Shown here: piece after piece, positions 37,648 to 45,731 of the stretch
How the letters are laid out: the number at the start of each line of letters is the position of its first letter
Numbering within the stretch: position 1 is the first letter of the stretch
NCBI RefSeq assembly: GCF_005771425.1
Contig: NZ_VBTZ01000001.1
Coordinates: 372,001 to 436,000 of the forward strand
From: Methylocystis sp. B8
GTDB taxonomy: Bacteria > Pseudomonadota > Alphaproteobacteria > Rhizobiales > Beijerinckiaceae
DNA length: 64,000 nucleotides
Direction of reading: 5' to 3'
Notes under the pieces: generated by a model
The model's input: only the letters and a program-made list of their open reading frames with translations
What the model was told of the DNA's origin: nothing
Databases searched by the model: none
Program-made: the position numbers and the translations under genes

Positions 37648-38310
37648 ATGTCGCGCGATGTCCAATTCGATGAGCCGCCGGCCGATGGCGCGATGCGTCT
37701 TCGCGTCGACGATCTCTGCGTCACACGCGGGGGCAGGCTTGTACTCGATCGGCAGAGCTTTTCGCTTTGCGCCGGTCAGGCGCTGGTCGTGACAGGCCCA
37801 AATGGCGCGGGGAAATCCACGCTCCTGCGCGCGTTGGCGGGGCTCCTGCCTTGCGCGGGCGGCTCTATTGCGCTCGTCGGCGGGCCGCCCGACGTCGAGT
37901 TGCCGCAGCAGGCGCATTATCTCGCCCATAGCGATGGAATGAAGTCGGCGTTGACCGTCGAGGAGAACCTGGATTTCTGGTTGCGCTATCTCGCTCAAAA
38001 GCCAGATCCGCGCAGCCGCACGGTCGACGCCGCGCTCGCGATCGTCGGGCTCGGTCATATTGCCGCCGCGCCCATTGGCGTGCTCTCCGCCGGCCAGAAG
38101 CGGCGTGCGGCGCTCGCGCGCCTTCTCGTCGCCTTCCGGCCGCTCTGGCTGCTCGATGAGCCGCTGACGGCGCTCGACCGAACTTCGCGCGAGAAATTCG
38201 CCGTCGCCATGCGCGAACATTGCGCCAGTGGCGGACTCATCATCGCCGCGACGCATGAGCCGCTGGGGCTCGATGAAGCGTCATCGCTCGCTTTGGGCGG
38301 TGCCTCGTGA
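37648..38310 (+). CDS. ccmA: heme exporter ATP-binding protein CcmA
   Basis: ABC ATPase of the CcmABCD complex that releases holo-CcmE. The 220-residue protein has Walker A GPNGAGKST, the signature LSAGQKRR and Walker B LWLLDEPLTALD. The sequence HYLAHSDGMKSALTVEENL is typical of CcmA. It is followed by ccmB with a 4-base overlap and divergent from the lipid operon. ccmC, ccmD and ccmG, which often follow, are not in the window. Confidence 0.94.
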   Translation: MSRDVQFDEPPADGAMRLRVDDLCVTRGGRLVLDRQSFSLCAGQALVVTGPNGAGKSTLLRALAGLLPCAGGSIALVGGPPDVELPQQAHYLAHSDGMKSALTVEENLDFWLRYLAQKPDPRSRTVDAALAIVGLGHIAAAPIGVLSAGQKRRAALARLLVAFRPLWLLDEPLTALDRTSREKFAVAMREHCASGGLIIAATHEPLGLDEASSLALGGAS

Positions 38311-38975
38311 GCGCTCTGCCGGCTCTTTTCCTGCGCGAATGGCGCGTGGCGCGCCGCATCGGCGGCTCAGGCGCAATGGGCGTCGTCTTCTTCCTGACGC
38401 TTGTCGCGATCGTTCCCTTCGCCGTGGGGCCGGACCCGAATCTTCTCGCCCGCATCGGGCCGGCGATTCTGTGGATTGCGGCGTTGCTGGCGACGCTGCT
38501 TTGTCTCGACCGGCTGTTTCAGGCGGACGCCGAGGATGGCTCGCTGGATCTTTTCCACCTCGCCGAGACGCCGCTTGAGTTGGCTGTGCTCGTCAAATGC
38601 GCCGCTCATTGGGCGGCGACGGGCCTGCCGCTTATTCTCGCTGCGCCCTTTCTGGGCCTGATGCTGCAACAGGAGCGCATGGCGCTTGTCGGCGTCGTCG
38701 CGACGCTTCTCGTCGGCACGCCCGCGCTCACTTTGATCGGCGCGATCGGCGCGGCGGCGACCGTCACCGTGCGGCGGGGCGGCCTCTTGATGGCGCTGCT
38801 CGTCCTGCCGCTGACCATTCCGGTGCTGATCTTCGGCGTCTCCGCCGCGGAGGCGGCGAGCGGCGGAACCGTTCCCTTCTATGCGCCCTTCGCGATTCTC
38901 TGCGCGATCACGCTCGCCGCTCTCGCGCTCTGCCCATTCGCGGCCGCCGCGGCGCTTCGCTATCTCGGCGAGTAG
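38307..38975 (+). CDS. ccmB: heme exporter membrane protein CcmB
   Basis: Membrane partner of CcmA, 222 residues with six predicted segments. The opening LFLREWRVARRIGGSGAMGVVFFL and the TPLELAVLVKC and RMALVGVVATLLVGTPALTL blocks are typical. The GTG start overlaps the ccmA stop (GTGA), indicating coupling. The operon seems to end here, because the next gene is convergent 6 bases away. Confidence 0.94.
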   Translation: MSALPALFLREWRVARRIGGSGAMGVVFFLTLVAIVPFAVGPDPNLLARIGPAILWIAALLATLLCLDRLFQADAEDGSLDLFHLAETPLELAVLVKCAAHWAATGLPLILAAPFLGLMLQQERMALVGVVATLLVGTPALTLIGAIGAAATVTVRRGGLLMALLVLPLTIPVLIFGVSAAEAASGGTVPFYAPFAILCAITLAALALCPFAAAAALRYLGE

Positions 38976-38981
38976 AAGCGC

Positions 38982-39422
38982 TTAATCGATGCATACGCGC
39001 CCGCTGCTCGAGCGGCCGGTGAGGCTCTGCGTGTGGTTGCCGCTGCCGCTCGTGACGTGAACGAAGCCCTTCATCTCGCCGCGACGTCCGAAGATGCACC
39101 GCTTGGCGTCGCCGATCTTGAACGCGCCTTGCGACGTGCAGAAGGAGGAGTCGCCGCGCCATTCCCTGCCGCCGCCATGCGCATAGAAGAAATAATTGTG
39201 CGGATCGGATGTCTCGCTGCGCAGCACGACTCGCTCGCAGCCGCCGCAGGCGCGAAGCTTCCACCAGCCTTCTGAAGTGAATCCGCCGCTCGGACTGACC
39301 CAGGCCGCCGCGACAGTGACTTGATCGGGCGTTCTGTTGCAGACGGTGAAATCCGCCTTCGCGAAAGGCGCAAAGACGCAACACGCAACGGCGAACATGA
39401 TCGAAAGATGCAAAGCATTCAT
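38982..39422 (-). CDS. DUF1036 domain-containing secreted protein
   Basis: A 146-residue protein with a signal peptide (NALHLSIMFAVACCVFAPFAKA) and the DUF1036 domain: FTVCNRTPDQVTVAAAW, SEGWWKLRACGGCERV and YFFYAHGGGREWRG. It is cysteine-rich (about 8 in the mature part), so probably disulfide-bonded in the periplasm. The function is unknown. The ATG at 39422 has GGAGG 7 bases upstream. The longer frame upstream is not coding. Confidence 0.85.
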   Translation of the reverse strand: MNALHLSIMFAVACCVFAPFAKADFTVCNRTPDQVTVAAAWVSPSGGFTSEGWWKLRACGGCERVVLRSETSDPHNYFFYAHGGGREWRGDSSFCTSQGAFKIGDAKRCIFGRRGEMKGFVHVTSGSGNHTQSLTGRSSSGRVCID

Positions 39423-39514
39423 TTCATCCTCCAAAAAAAATTTGAAAAAGTTACTGCGATGACTTGCGCCCGCATGAAGCAGTCTGACCCGTCTTCTCGC
39501 CCCCCATCTGCCTG

Positions 39515-39610
39515 TCAGCTTGCGCGCGCCGGAAAGGCGGCGATCGTGAAGGCGATGGCGAGCGCCAGGAGCAGCGCCAGATGCAGGGCCCGATTGCGCA
39601 ACCTGGACAT
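39515..39610 (-). CDS. candidate 31-residue membrane or secreted small protein
   Basis: A short frame starting MSRLRNRALH, followed by a hydrophobic segment (LALLLALAIAFTIAAF) and ending PARAS. It has a basic head and one hydrophobic helix, like a single-span small membrane protein or an isolated signal peptide. A strong GGGAGGCGAG ribosome site lies 4-13 bases before the ATG, which is why I include it. It lies between the DUF1772 and DUF1036 genes on the same strand. I do not recognise it. Confidence 0.45.
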   Translation of the reverse strand: MSRLRNRALHLALLLALAIAFTIAAFPARAS

Positions 39611-39701
39611 TTCTCGCCTCCCTCAAAATGCGCGCCGACCGACAGAGGCTTGCGCGCGATAACGTTATTATGCGTGAAATAGCGCCCGGCGCCTCGTCCG
39701 G

Positions 39702-40133
39702 TTAGTTGAGAGAGGCCCAAAGGAAGATAAGCGTCGCAACGCAGCCGAGAGCGGCGCGCACGGCATGCAGCCGCGCCCAGGTCTTGATCAGTTCGCGGCT
39801 TTCCGGTCCCGCTTGGCCCGAATCTATCGCCAAGAGGCGCTCGTTGATGGGCATGATTTTCAGCAGCGTATAAGGCCAGTTGGCGACGATGAGCGCGGCG
39901 CCGACGAGCCAAAGCCATTGGCCGGTTTGCAGCCATGCTAAGGCGCCGAGAATGCCTCCAATCAGCGCGAGCGGCGCCTGCATCGCGAAGCCGCGTTTAT
40001 AGGCCGGCTTCCATTGCCTAAGCAGATTTTCGTCGTCGAGACGCAGTCGCGCCGGTTGTTCGGCGACAATGATGTAGAGCGCCGCGCCAGAGAATATGGC
40101 TGCGGCGATTAATGCAAGCTGGCCGACAACCAT
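39702..40133 (-). CDS. DUF1772 family membrane protein
   Basis: A 143-residue protein with four membrane segments (about 5-22, 52-70, 74-90, 122-141). The family features are the early EQPARLRLD and KRGFAMQAPLALIGG, and NWPYTLLKIMPINERLLAID in the middle. The family includes anthrone oxygenase-like proteins, but most members have no known role. Confidence 0.8.
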   Translation of the reverse strand: MVVGQLALIAAAIFSGAALYIIVAEQPARLRLDDENLLRQWKPAYKRGFAMQAPLALIGGILGALAWLQTGQWLWLVGAALIVANWPYTLLKIMPINERLLAIDSGQAGPESRELIKTWARLHAVRAALGCVATLIFLWASLN

Positions 40134-40203
40134 GTCATCGCTCCTCTACTGTAACGCAGCGGTTCCTTTCCTTTCAGGATTGATATTACCTATTGGATTT
40201 CGT

Positions 40204-41010
40204 TCACTCTTCCGTCCAAGTGGGCGAACGCTTTTCTAGAAAGGCGGCAACGCCTTCCTTCGCGTCTTCTGCGAGCATGTTGTCGACCATCACCGCGCTC
40301 GCTAGTTCATAGGCTTCGGCGAGCGGTATCTCTCGCTGTTCATAGAACGCCTTTTTTCCGAAGCGGATCGCTTGCGGAGATTTTCCGGCGATGAGTCGCG
40401 CCAGCGCCAAAGCCCCACTACGTGCGCCATCGGCCGAAATGCGGTTGACGAGGCCAATGCGCAGCGCTTCCTCGGCCCCGATAGGGACGCCCGTCAGCAG
40501 CATTTCCATCGCATGTTTCGGCGCCACGCTGCGCGAGACGGCGACGGCTGGCGTCGAACAGAAGAGGCCGATATCGACGCCCGGCGTGCAGAAGCGCGCA
40601 CGTGGCCCTGCGACGGCGAGATCGCAACTGGCGACAAGCTGGCAGCCGGCCGCCGTAGCGATTTCGTCAACAGCCGCAATGACCGGCTGAGGCAGCATCA
40701 CGATTTTCTGCATCAGCGCAGAGCATGCGCGCATCGTCTCATCGAAGAAAGCGCGGCCGCGGTCTGGATCGTTGCGATGCGCCGTCAGCTCTTTAAGATC
40801 GTGGCCGGCGCAAAAAGCCGGCCCTTCCGCCTGCAGCACAACAGCGCGAACGTCGTCGCGGCCGGCGATCGCGTCGAGTTCGCCCCAAATGGCCTCGATC
40901 ATTGCAAGCGATAATGCGTTGCGCGTGGCGGGACTATTCAGCGTGAGGGTCGCCACGCCAGCCCCAGTCTCCAGGGTCACGCGCGCACTTGTCTCGGCGT
41001 TGAGGGTCAT
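40204..41010 (-). CDS. enoyl-CoA hydratase/isomerase family protein
   Basis: Crotonase-fold protein of 268 residues. The oxyanion-hole blocks are FCAGHDLKELTAHRND (about 66-81) and ATAAGCQLVASCDLAVAG (about 118-135), and FCTPGVDIGLFCSTPAVAVSR resembles the ECHDC3 subgroup. In that subgroup the two catalytic glutamates of true hydratases are not conserved, so the reaction is uncertain. It stands alone, 56 bases downstream of the PBP1A stop. Confidence 0.82.
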   Translation of the reverse strand: MTLNAETSARVTLETGAGVATLTLNSPATRNALSLAMIEAIWGELDAIAGRDDVRAVVLQAEGPAFCAGHDLKELTAHRNDPDRGRAFFDETMRACSALMQKIVMLPQPVIAAVDEIATAAGCQLVASCDLAVAGPRARFCTPGVDIGLFCSTPAVAVSRSVAPKHAMEMLLTGVPIGAEEALRIGLVNRISADGARSGALALARLIAGKSPQAIRFGKKAFYEQREIPLAEAYELASAVMVDNMLAEDAKEGVAAFLEKRSPTWTEE

Positions 41011-41066
41011 CGCTTCGAGATATAAAGCCGGCTGACGGAAACCAAAGGTTTCCCACCGCGTCTTGA

Positions 41067-43472
41067 TCAGTAAAGGCCGCCAGTGCCGCTGCCGACCTGC
41101 TGATCCACGTCACTCGGCGTGTCGAGCTGACGCGGGCCGCCGCCGGCGGAATAGGCGTCAGGCGGCGCAGTCCCCGGCTTGAAGGCTTCGAGAATCGTGC
41201 CTGCTCCCGAAGAACGCAGGCCGGAATGCACGTCGACCGAAATGAGCTTGATCCCCGGCGGCACGCGGAACGGCGTATCCGGCTTGTCCTTCAAAGCGAC
41301 CATCATGAAATCGCGAAAGATCGGCGCGGCGAATTGCGCGGCCTGTGCGTGGCTGCCAAGCGAGCGCGGACGGTCGTAGCCGATGAAGACGCCAACCGCG
41401 AGGTCAGGCGAGAAGCCGACGAACCAGAGATCCTTGGCTTCGTTCGTCGTGCCTGTCTTGCCGGCGAGATGCTTGCCGACGGCCCTGATTGAGACGCCGG
41501 TGCCGCGCTGGATGACGCCTTCCATGATCGACGTGATCTGATAGGCGGTCAGCGGATCGAGCACTTGTTCGCGCTTGTCGATGAGCTTCGGTTCGAGCTG
41601 GTTTTCCCATTGCGCCGCATCGCAGCCGATGCATTGGCGCTCGTCATGGCGGTAGAGCGTCTTGCCCCAGCGATCCTGAATTCGATCGATCAGCGTCGGC
41701 TTGATGCGCTTGCCGCCATTCGCCAGCATCGAATAGCCGGTGACCATGCGTAGAAGCGTGGTTTCGCCGGCGCCCAGCGCCATCGAGAGATAGGGCGTCA
41801 TCTCGTCATAGACGCCGAAGCGCTTGGCGTATTCGGCGATGAGCGGCATGCCGACGTCTTTCGCTAGGCGCACCGTCATCATGTTCTTCGAATGCTCAAC
41901 GCCGTAGCGCAGCGGATGCGCGCCGGTGCCGTGGCCGCCTTCGAAATTCTCCGGCGTCCAATAGGTGCCGTCAGCCTGCTGAATTGAGATTGGTTCGTCG
42001 AGAATCGACGAAGACGGCGTGTAGCCGTTGTCGAGCGCCGTCGCATAGACGAAGGGCTTGAAGGAAGAGCCGGGCTGACGCAGCGCCTGCGTCGCGCGAT
42101 TGAACTCCGACTGGTCGAAGGAGAAGCCGCCGACCATTGAGAAGACGCGGCCCGTATGCGGGTCCATCGCCACCATGGCGCCAGAAATGTCTGGAATTTG
42201 CCGCAGACGATATTGGCCGGCGCGTCCCGCGAGCGGTTCGACATAGATCACGTCGCCGGGGGTCAAGGCCGTTCGCGGACCGCGGCCGGTCCAGCGCATG
42301 CCTTCGGCGGTTAGCGCGCCGGTTTCGCGTTCGCGAGCGACTTCTCCGGATTTTTCGCGCGCCGGCTGAAGGCCGATGCGCGCCGAGTCGCCGCTCACGT
42401 CGAGCACCACGGCGAGGCGCCACGGCTTGACGTCGCCAAGCGCTGGGATTGCGGCGAGCGTCACGCCCCAGTCGGAGGAGATGTCGATGTGGTTCATCGC
42501 GCCGCGGAAGCCATGCGCTTCGTCAAAGCGCACGAGGCCGTCGGCCAAGGCCTTGCGCGTCAGCGCCTGCATCTTGGGATCGAGCGTGGTGCGAACCGAG
42601 AGGCCGCCCTCGTAAAGCTTCTTCTCGCTATATTGCTCCAGCAGCTGACGTCGCACTTCTTCGGCGAAATAGCCGGCGACATAAGTGTTGGGCGAGAGCA
42701 CGCGCGGATTGACGCCGAGCGGTTCGGCCTTCGCCTTCGCGCCTTCTTCGGCGGTGACATAGCCGTCGGCGATCAGGCGATCGATGACGTAATTGCGGCG
42801 CTCAATGGCGCGCTCGCGATTCTGAAACGGATGATAATTGCTCGGCGCCTTAGGAAGCGCGGCGAGGTAAGCGGCCTCGGCGAGCGTCAGCTCATTGACC
42901 GATTTGTTGAAGTAGTTGAGCGCGGCGGCGGCGACGCCGTAGTTTCCAAGGCCGAGATAGATCTCGTTTAAATAAAGTTCGAGAATCTTGTCCTTGGGGT
43001 AGGCGGCTTCAATCCGGAAGGCGACAAGCGCCTCGCGAATCTTGCGCTCGATCGAGCGCTCATTGCCGACGAGGAAGTTTTTAGCGACCTGCTGAGTGAT
43101 GGTCGAAGCGCCTTGCACATGGCGGCCACCCTGGGCGAGCACCGTCACGGCGCGCATCACGCCTTCGGGGTCGACGCCGAGGTGGTTGTAAAAATTCTTG
43201 TCTTCGGCGGAGATGAACGCCTGCTTCACCATTTGCGGAATCGCCGAGCTCGGCAGGAACAGCCGGCGTTCATGCGAATATTCGGCAAGGATGGAGCCGT
43301 CGCCTGCGTGAAGCCGCGTCGTCACCGGCGGCTCGTAGTTTCGCAGCTGCTCGGTGTCCGGCAGGTCTTTGGAGAAATAGTAGATCAGCCCGGCCCCGGC
43401 GATCGATCCAACAAGGAAGACGATCGTCGCGGTCGCGAAGACGAAGCCCAAAAACCTTGCGAGCATTCGCAT
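41067..43472 (-). CDS. mrcA: penicillin-binding protein 1A
   Basis: Bifunctional class A PBP that polymerises and cross-links peptidoglycan, 801 residues. A membrane anchor (about 8-32) is followed by the glycosyltransferase domain (AFISAEDKNFYNHLGVDPEG, GASTITQQVAKN, YLNEIYLGLGNYGV), an OB-like region and the transpeptidase domain with serine in RQPGSSFKPFVYA, EHSKNM and KTGTTNEAKDLWFVG. The length is normal. It follows the amidase gene on the same strand, as in many Rhizobiales. Confidence 0.96.
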   Translation of the reverse strand: MRMLARFLGFVFATATIVFLVGSIAGAGLIYYFSKDLPDTEQLRNYEPPVTTRLHAGDGSILAEYSHERRLFLPSSAIPQMVKQAFISAEDKNFYNHLGVDPEGVMRAVTVLAQGGRHVQGASTITQQVAKNFLVGNERSIERKIREALVAFRIEAAYPKDKILELYLNEIYLGLGNYGVAAAALNYFNKSVNELTLAEAAYLAALPKAPSNYHPFQNRERAIERRNYVIDRLIADGYVTAEEGAKAKAEPLGVNPRVLSPNTYVAGYFAEEVRRQLLEQYSEKKLYEGGLSVRTTLDPKMQALTRKALADGLVRFDEAHGFRGAMNHIDISSDWGVTLAAIPALGDVKPWRLAVVLDVSGDSARIGLQPAREKSGEVARERETGALTAEGMRWTGRGPRTALTPGDVIYVEPLAGRAGQYRLRQIPDISGAMVAMDPHTGRVFSMVGGFSFDQSEFNRATQALRQPGSSFKPFVYATALDNGYTPSSSILDEPISIQQADGTYWTPENFEGGHGTGAHPLRYGVEHSKNMMTVRLAKDVGMPLIAEYAKRFGVYDEMTPYLSMALGAGETTLLRMVTGYSMLANGGKRIKPTLIDRIQDRWGKTLYRHDERQCIGCDAAQWENQLEPKLIDKREQVLDPLTAYQITSIMEGVIQRGTGVSIRAVGKHLAGKTGTTNEAKDLWFVGFSPDLAVGVFIGYDRPRSLGSHAQAAQFAAPIFRDFMMVALKDKPDTPFRVPPGIKLISVDVHSGLRSSGAGTILEAFKPGTAPPDAYSAGGGPRQLDTPSDVDQQVGSGTGGLY

Positions 43473-43832
43473 GAAATATCACCCTTAGAGCAGCCGGCGC
43501 CGGGCGTCGGCTCGTGTTTCCAATGTCGAATTCCGTTTCGCGACGCTGCGGAACGGGCCTATCCGGCGCGCCAGCCGGTTCGTCCGGCTCAGATATAGTG
43601 AGCGCTCGCGCCTTTTGCGCCGCCCCTCTAACAAGGCCCCGTTTGGCTCATTACACCATTTGGCGACTTCCAGCGTCCGTTCCCAGCGCCCTTGTAGCGG
43701 AGGTCGCCGGCTGGCGAAATTGGCCGCGGAACAGGCGGCTTATCAGCAGCGCCGCGCCTGCTTCTCCTTAGACCGCTTGCGGCTCGAAAGGCCGAGCGTC
43801 TCACGCGCCTGGGTTTGCCCCAATTTTGTGTT
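43473..43832. other. 360-base gap amidase / PBP1A
   Basis: GC-rich stretch with no supportable gene. It must contain any separate promoter of mrcA. I saw no terminator hairpin with a T-run, so read-through from the amidase gene is possible. Confidence 0.4.
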
Positions 43833-45074
43833 TTATTGTGGGCGCAGGGAGCCCGCGGGGGCCCGCGCTTCCCGGCTATGCGCGCTGAAATAAGCGTCAA
43901 TCGCGTCGGCGGTTTTCTGCGCTGCGCGTTCGCGCCACTCTTGCGACGTCAGCCGGACGAGATCCTTGTCGCTCGAGAGATACCCTAGTTCGAGCAGCAC
44001 TGAAGGCACGTCGAAGGCTTTGAGAACGACGAAGCCTGCGGAGCGGCTCGGATTCTTGTTGAGCGCGCCGACTTCCTTCCAGAACGAGATCAGCGAATGC
44101 GAAAACTGGCGGCTATACGCGCGGGTTTCGCGCCGCGTCAGTTCGAACAATATGTCGCCGACTTCTTCGGCTTCCGCTTTGCTCTCAAGACCGGCCGCCT
44201 GATCGGCGAGATTTTCCTTCTCCGCCATCCGCGCCGCTACCGCATCCGACGCCCGCTCGGAGACCGTGTAGACGGTCGCCCCCTCGACAGCTGTCGCGGC
44301 GAGCGTGTCAGCGTGAATGGAGATAAATAGCGACGCATTGTTTTCACGGGCGATTCTGACCCGCTCGGCAAGCGGGAGAAACGTGTCTCGGTCGCGAGTC
44401 AAAAGGACGCGCGCTCGGCCGGCGTCTTCAATCTTATGCCGCAGAGCGCGCGCGAACTCGATCACCACATCCTTTTCCAATTCCCCATTTTTGCCGGTCG
44501 CGCCCATGTCGACGCCACCGTGACCGGGATCGATGACGACCATGGGTTTGTCTGTCGGCGACTGCGCCGCCTGCGGCGTAGGCGACGGCGGATCAAAGGG
44601 CTGAGGCCGCGCCTGTTCGGCGACGGTCGCGGCGAAGTGAGCGGCGCTGGTCGGCGCAAGCTCGATGACGAGGCGCGGGCCCCCGACGGCCACTTCGCTG
44701 TCCGCCTTGAGAATTTTCGCGGGGCCAGCGAGATCGATGACGACCCGCGACCGCCCCGGCGCAAACGTGCCATACCTATATGATTTTATGAGTTTGTCGC
44801 TCGTCGACAGGCCGGCGTTCGCCTCCATGCGGAAAAGCGTTTCGGGCAGATCGACGATGATGCGCGGCGGATTTGCCACCGGGTGCGCCGCGACCGGCGG
44901 CAAGCCGGTAAGGTCAAAGATGAGGCGGGAGCGATCGGAAAGGCCCTCGATGCGGGCGGCAAGCGCAGAGATTTCCTTGTGCTCTTCAGCCGCAACAGGC
45001 CGCTCGGGCAGGCGCCAGGCCAAAAGAAGCCCGAAGGCCGCTGAAAGGAGCAGAGATGGCGGCCCTCGGCGCAA
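43833..45074 (-). CDS. amiC: N-acetylmuramoyl-L-alanine amidase (AMIN + Amidase_3)
   Basis: Periplasmic zinc amidase that splits septal peptidoglycan. It has a signal segment, an AMIN domain (about 35-150: DRSRLIFDLTG, GRSRVVIDLAGPAKI) and the Amidase_3 domain with zinc ligands in IDPGHGGVDMGA, a glutamate in GELEKD, SIHAD and the catalytic glutamate in SVLLELGYLS. The frame opens at a TTG at 45113, but I chose TTG at 45074 because AGGAGG lies exactly 6 bases before it. The protein is then 413 residues. The amiC symbol follows the domain layout. Confidence 0.88.
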   Translation of the reverse strand: MRRGPPSLLLSAAFGLLLAWRLPERPVAAEEHKEISALAARIEGLSDRSRLIFDLTGLPPVAAHPVANPPRIIVDLPETLFRMEANAGLSTSDKLIKSYRYGTFAPGRSRVVIDLAGPAKILKADSEVAVGGPRLVIELAPTSAAHFAATVAEQARPQPFDPPSPTPQAAQSPTDKPMVVIDPGHGGVDMGATGKNGELEKDVVIEFARALRHKIEDAGRARVLLTRDRDTFLPLAERVRIARENNASLFISIHADTLAATAVEGATVYTVSERASDAVAARMAEKENLADQAAGLESKAEAEEVGDILFELTRRETRAYSRQFSHSLISFWKEVGALNKNPSRSAGFVVLKAFDVPSVLLELGYLSSDKDLVRLTSQEWRERAAQKTADAIDAYFSAHSREARAPAGSLRPQ

Positions 45075-45731
45075 AACGGTCCTCCTCACAACGGTCCTTA
45101 AATGGTCCGGCAAACGCCGATTTTGAAAGAGCGTCGTTAACGCATCGTTAGCTTATCTGAAAGTCGCACCCCCGGGGGGCATTCTTTCTCACAAAATTTT
45201 CAGTGAATAGCCGAGTCGGCGCTTGCGCCGCCCGGCGGCGATCGATATGTAGGGTGAAAGCTGCGGAATTCCGCGGCGCGATCATTGCCGCTCGACGCGG
45301 CCGTCAAAATCGAGCCAACGGAATTTCGGGACAGTTGACGTCTTCCCGTTACGCCGCCGACTAGGCCGTAACGATTAATCGCCGCCTTTAAGGCGTCGCG
45401 AAAGGTTTTTTGACGATCTCATGGCCGGGACCGTGATAGGCGCAAGAGCAGGCGTTTTCCCCGTGCGGCTGGTTCGCGCGGCGGGGCGCAGCTTCGCCAA
45501 TTACATGGCTTCCCGGCTCGCTCGTCATTTCTCCATGACGAGGCGCGTCGCGCTTCTTCGTCCCGCCGGCTTCTACGCCGGCCAGCGTATCGCAGGCCTC
45601 AAGCCTGTCTCATTTCTCCCAACAAACGTTCGCGCCTCAAGGCTGCGCCAAAGAGCGGTCGCCGAGTCCCGTTTCGGACTCAGGCTTGCCCCGTTGGCGT
45701 CGTTGCGCGCGACGCCGCAGAAGAGTCCCCC
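45075..45731. other. long divergent gap and probable rne leader
   Basis: About 650 bases separate the amidase and rne genes. No gene can be supported. A 120-codon frame at 45421 has no ribosome site and overlaps rne out of frame. rne in other bacteria has a long 5' leader that RNase E itself cleaves for autoregulation, and this gap leaves room for one. I could not define its fold by eye. Confidence 0.45.
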
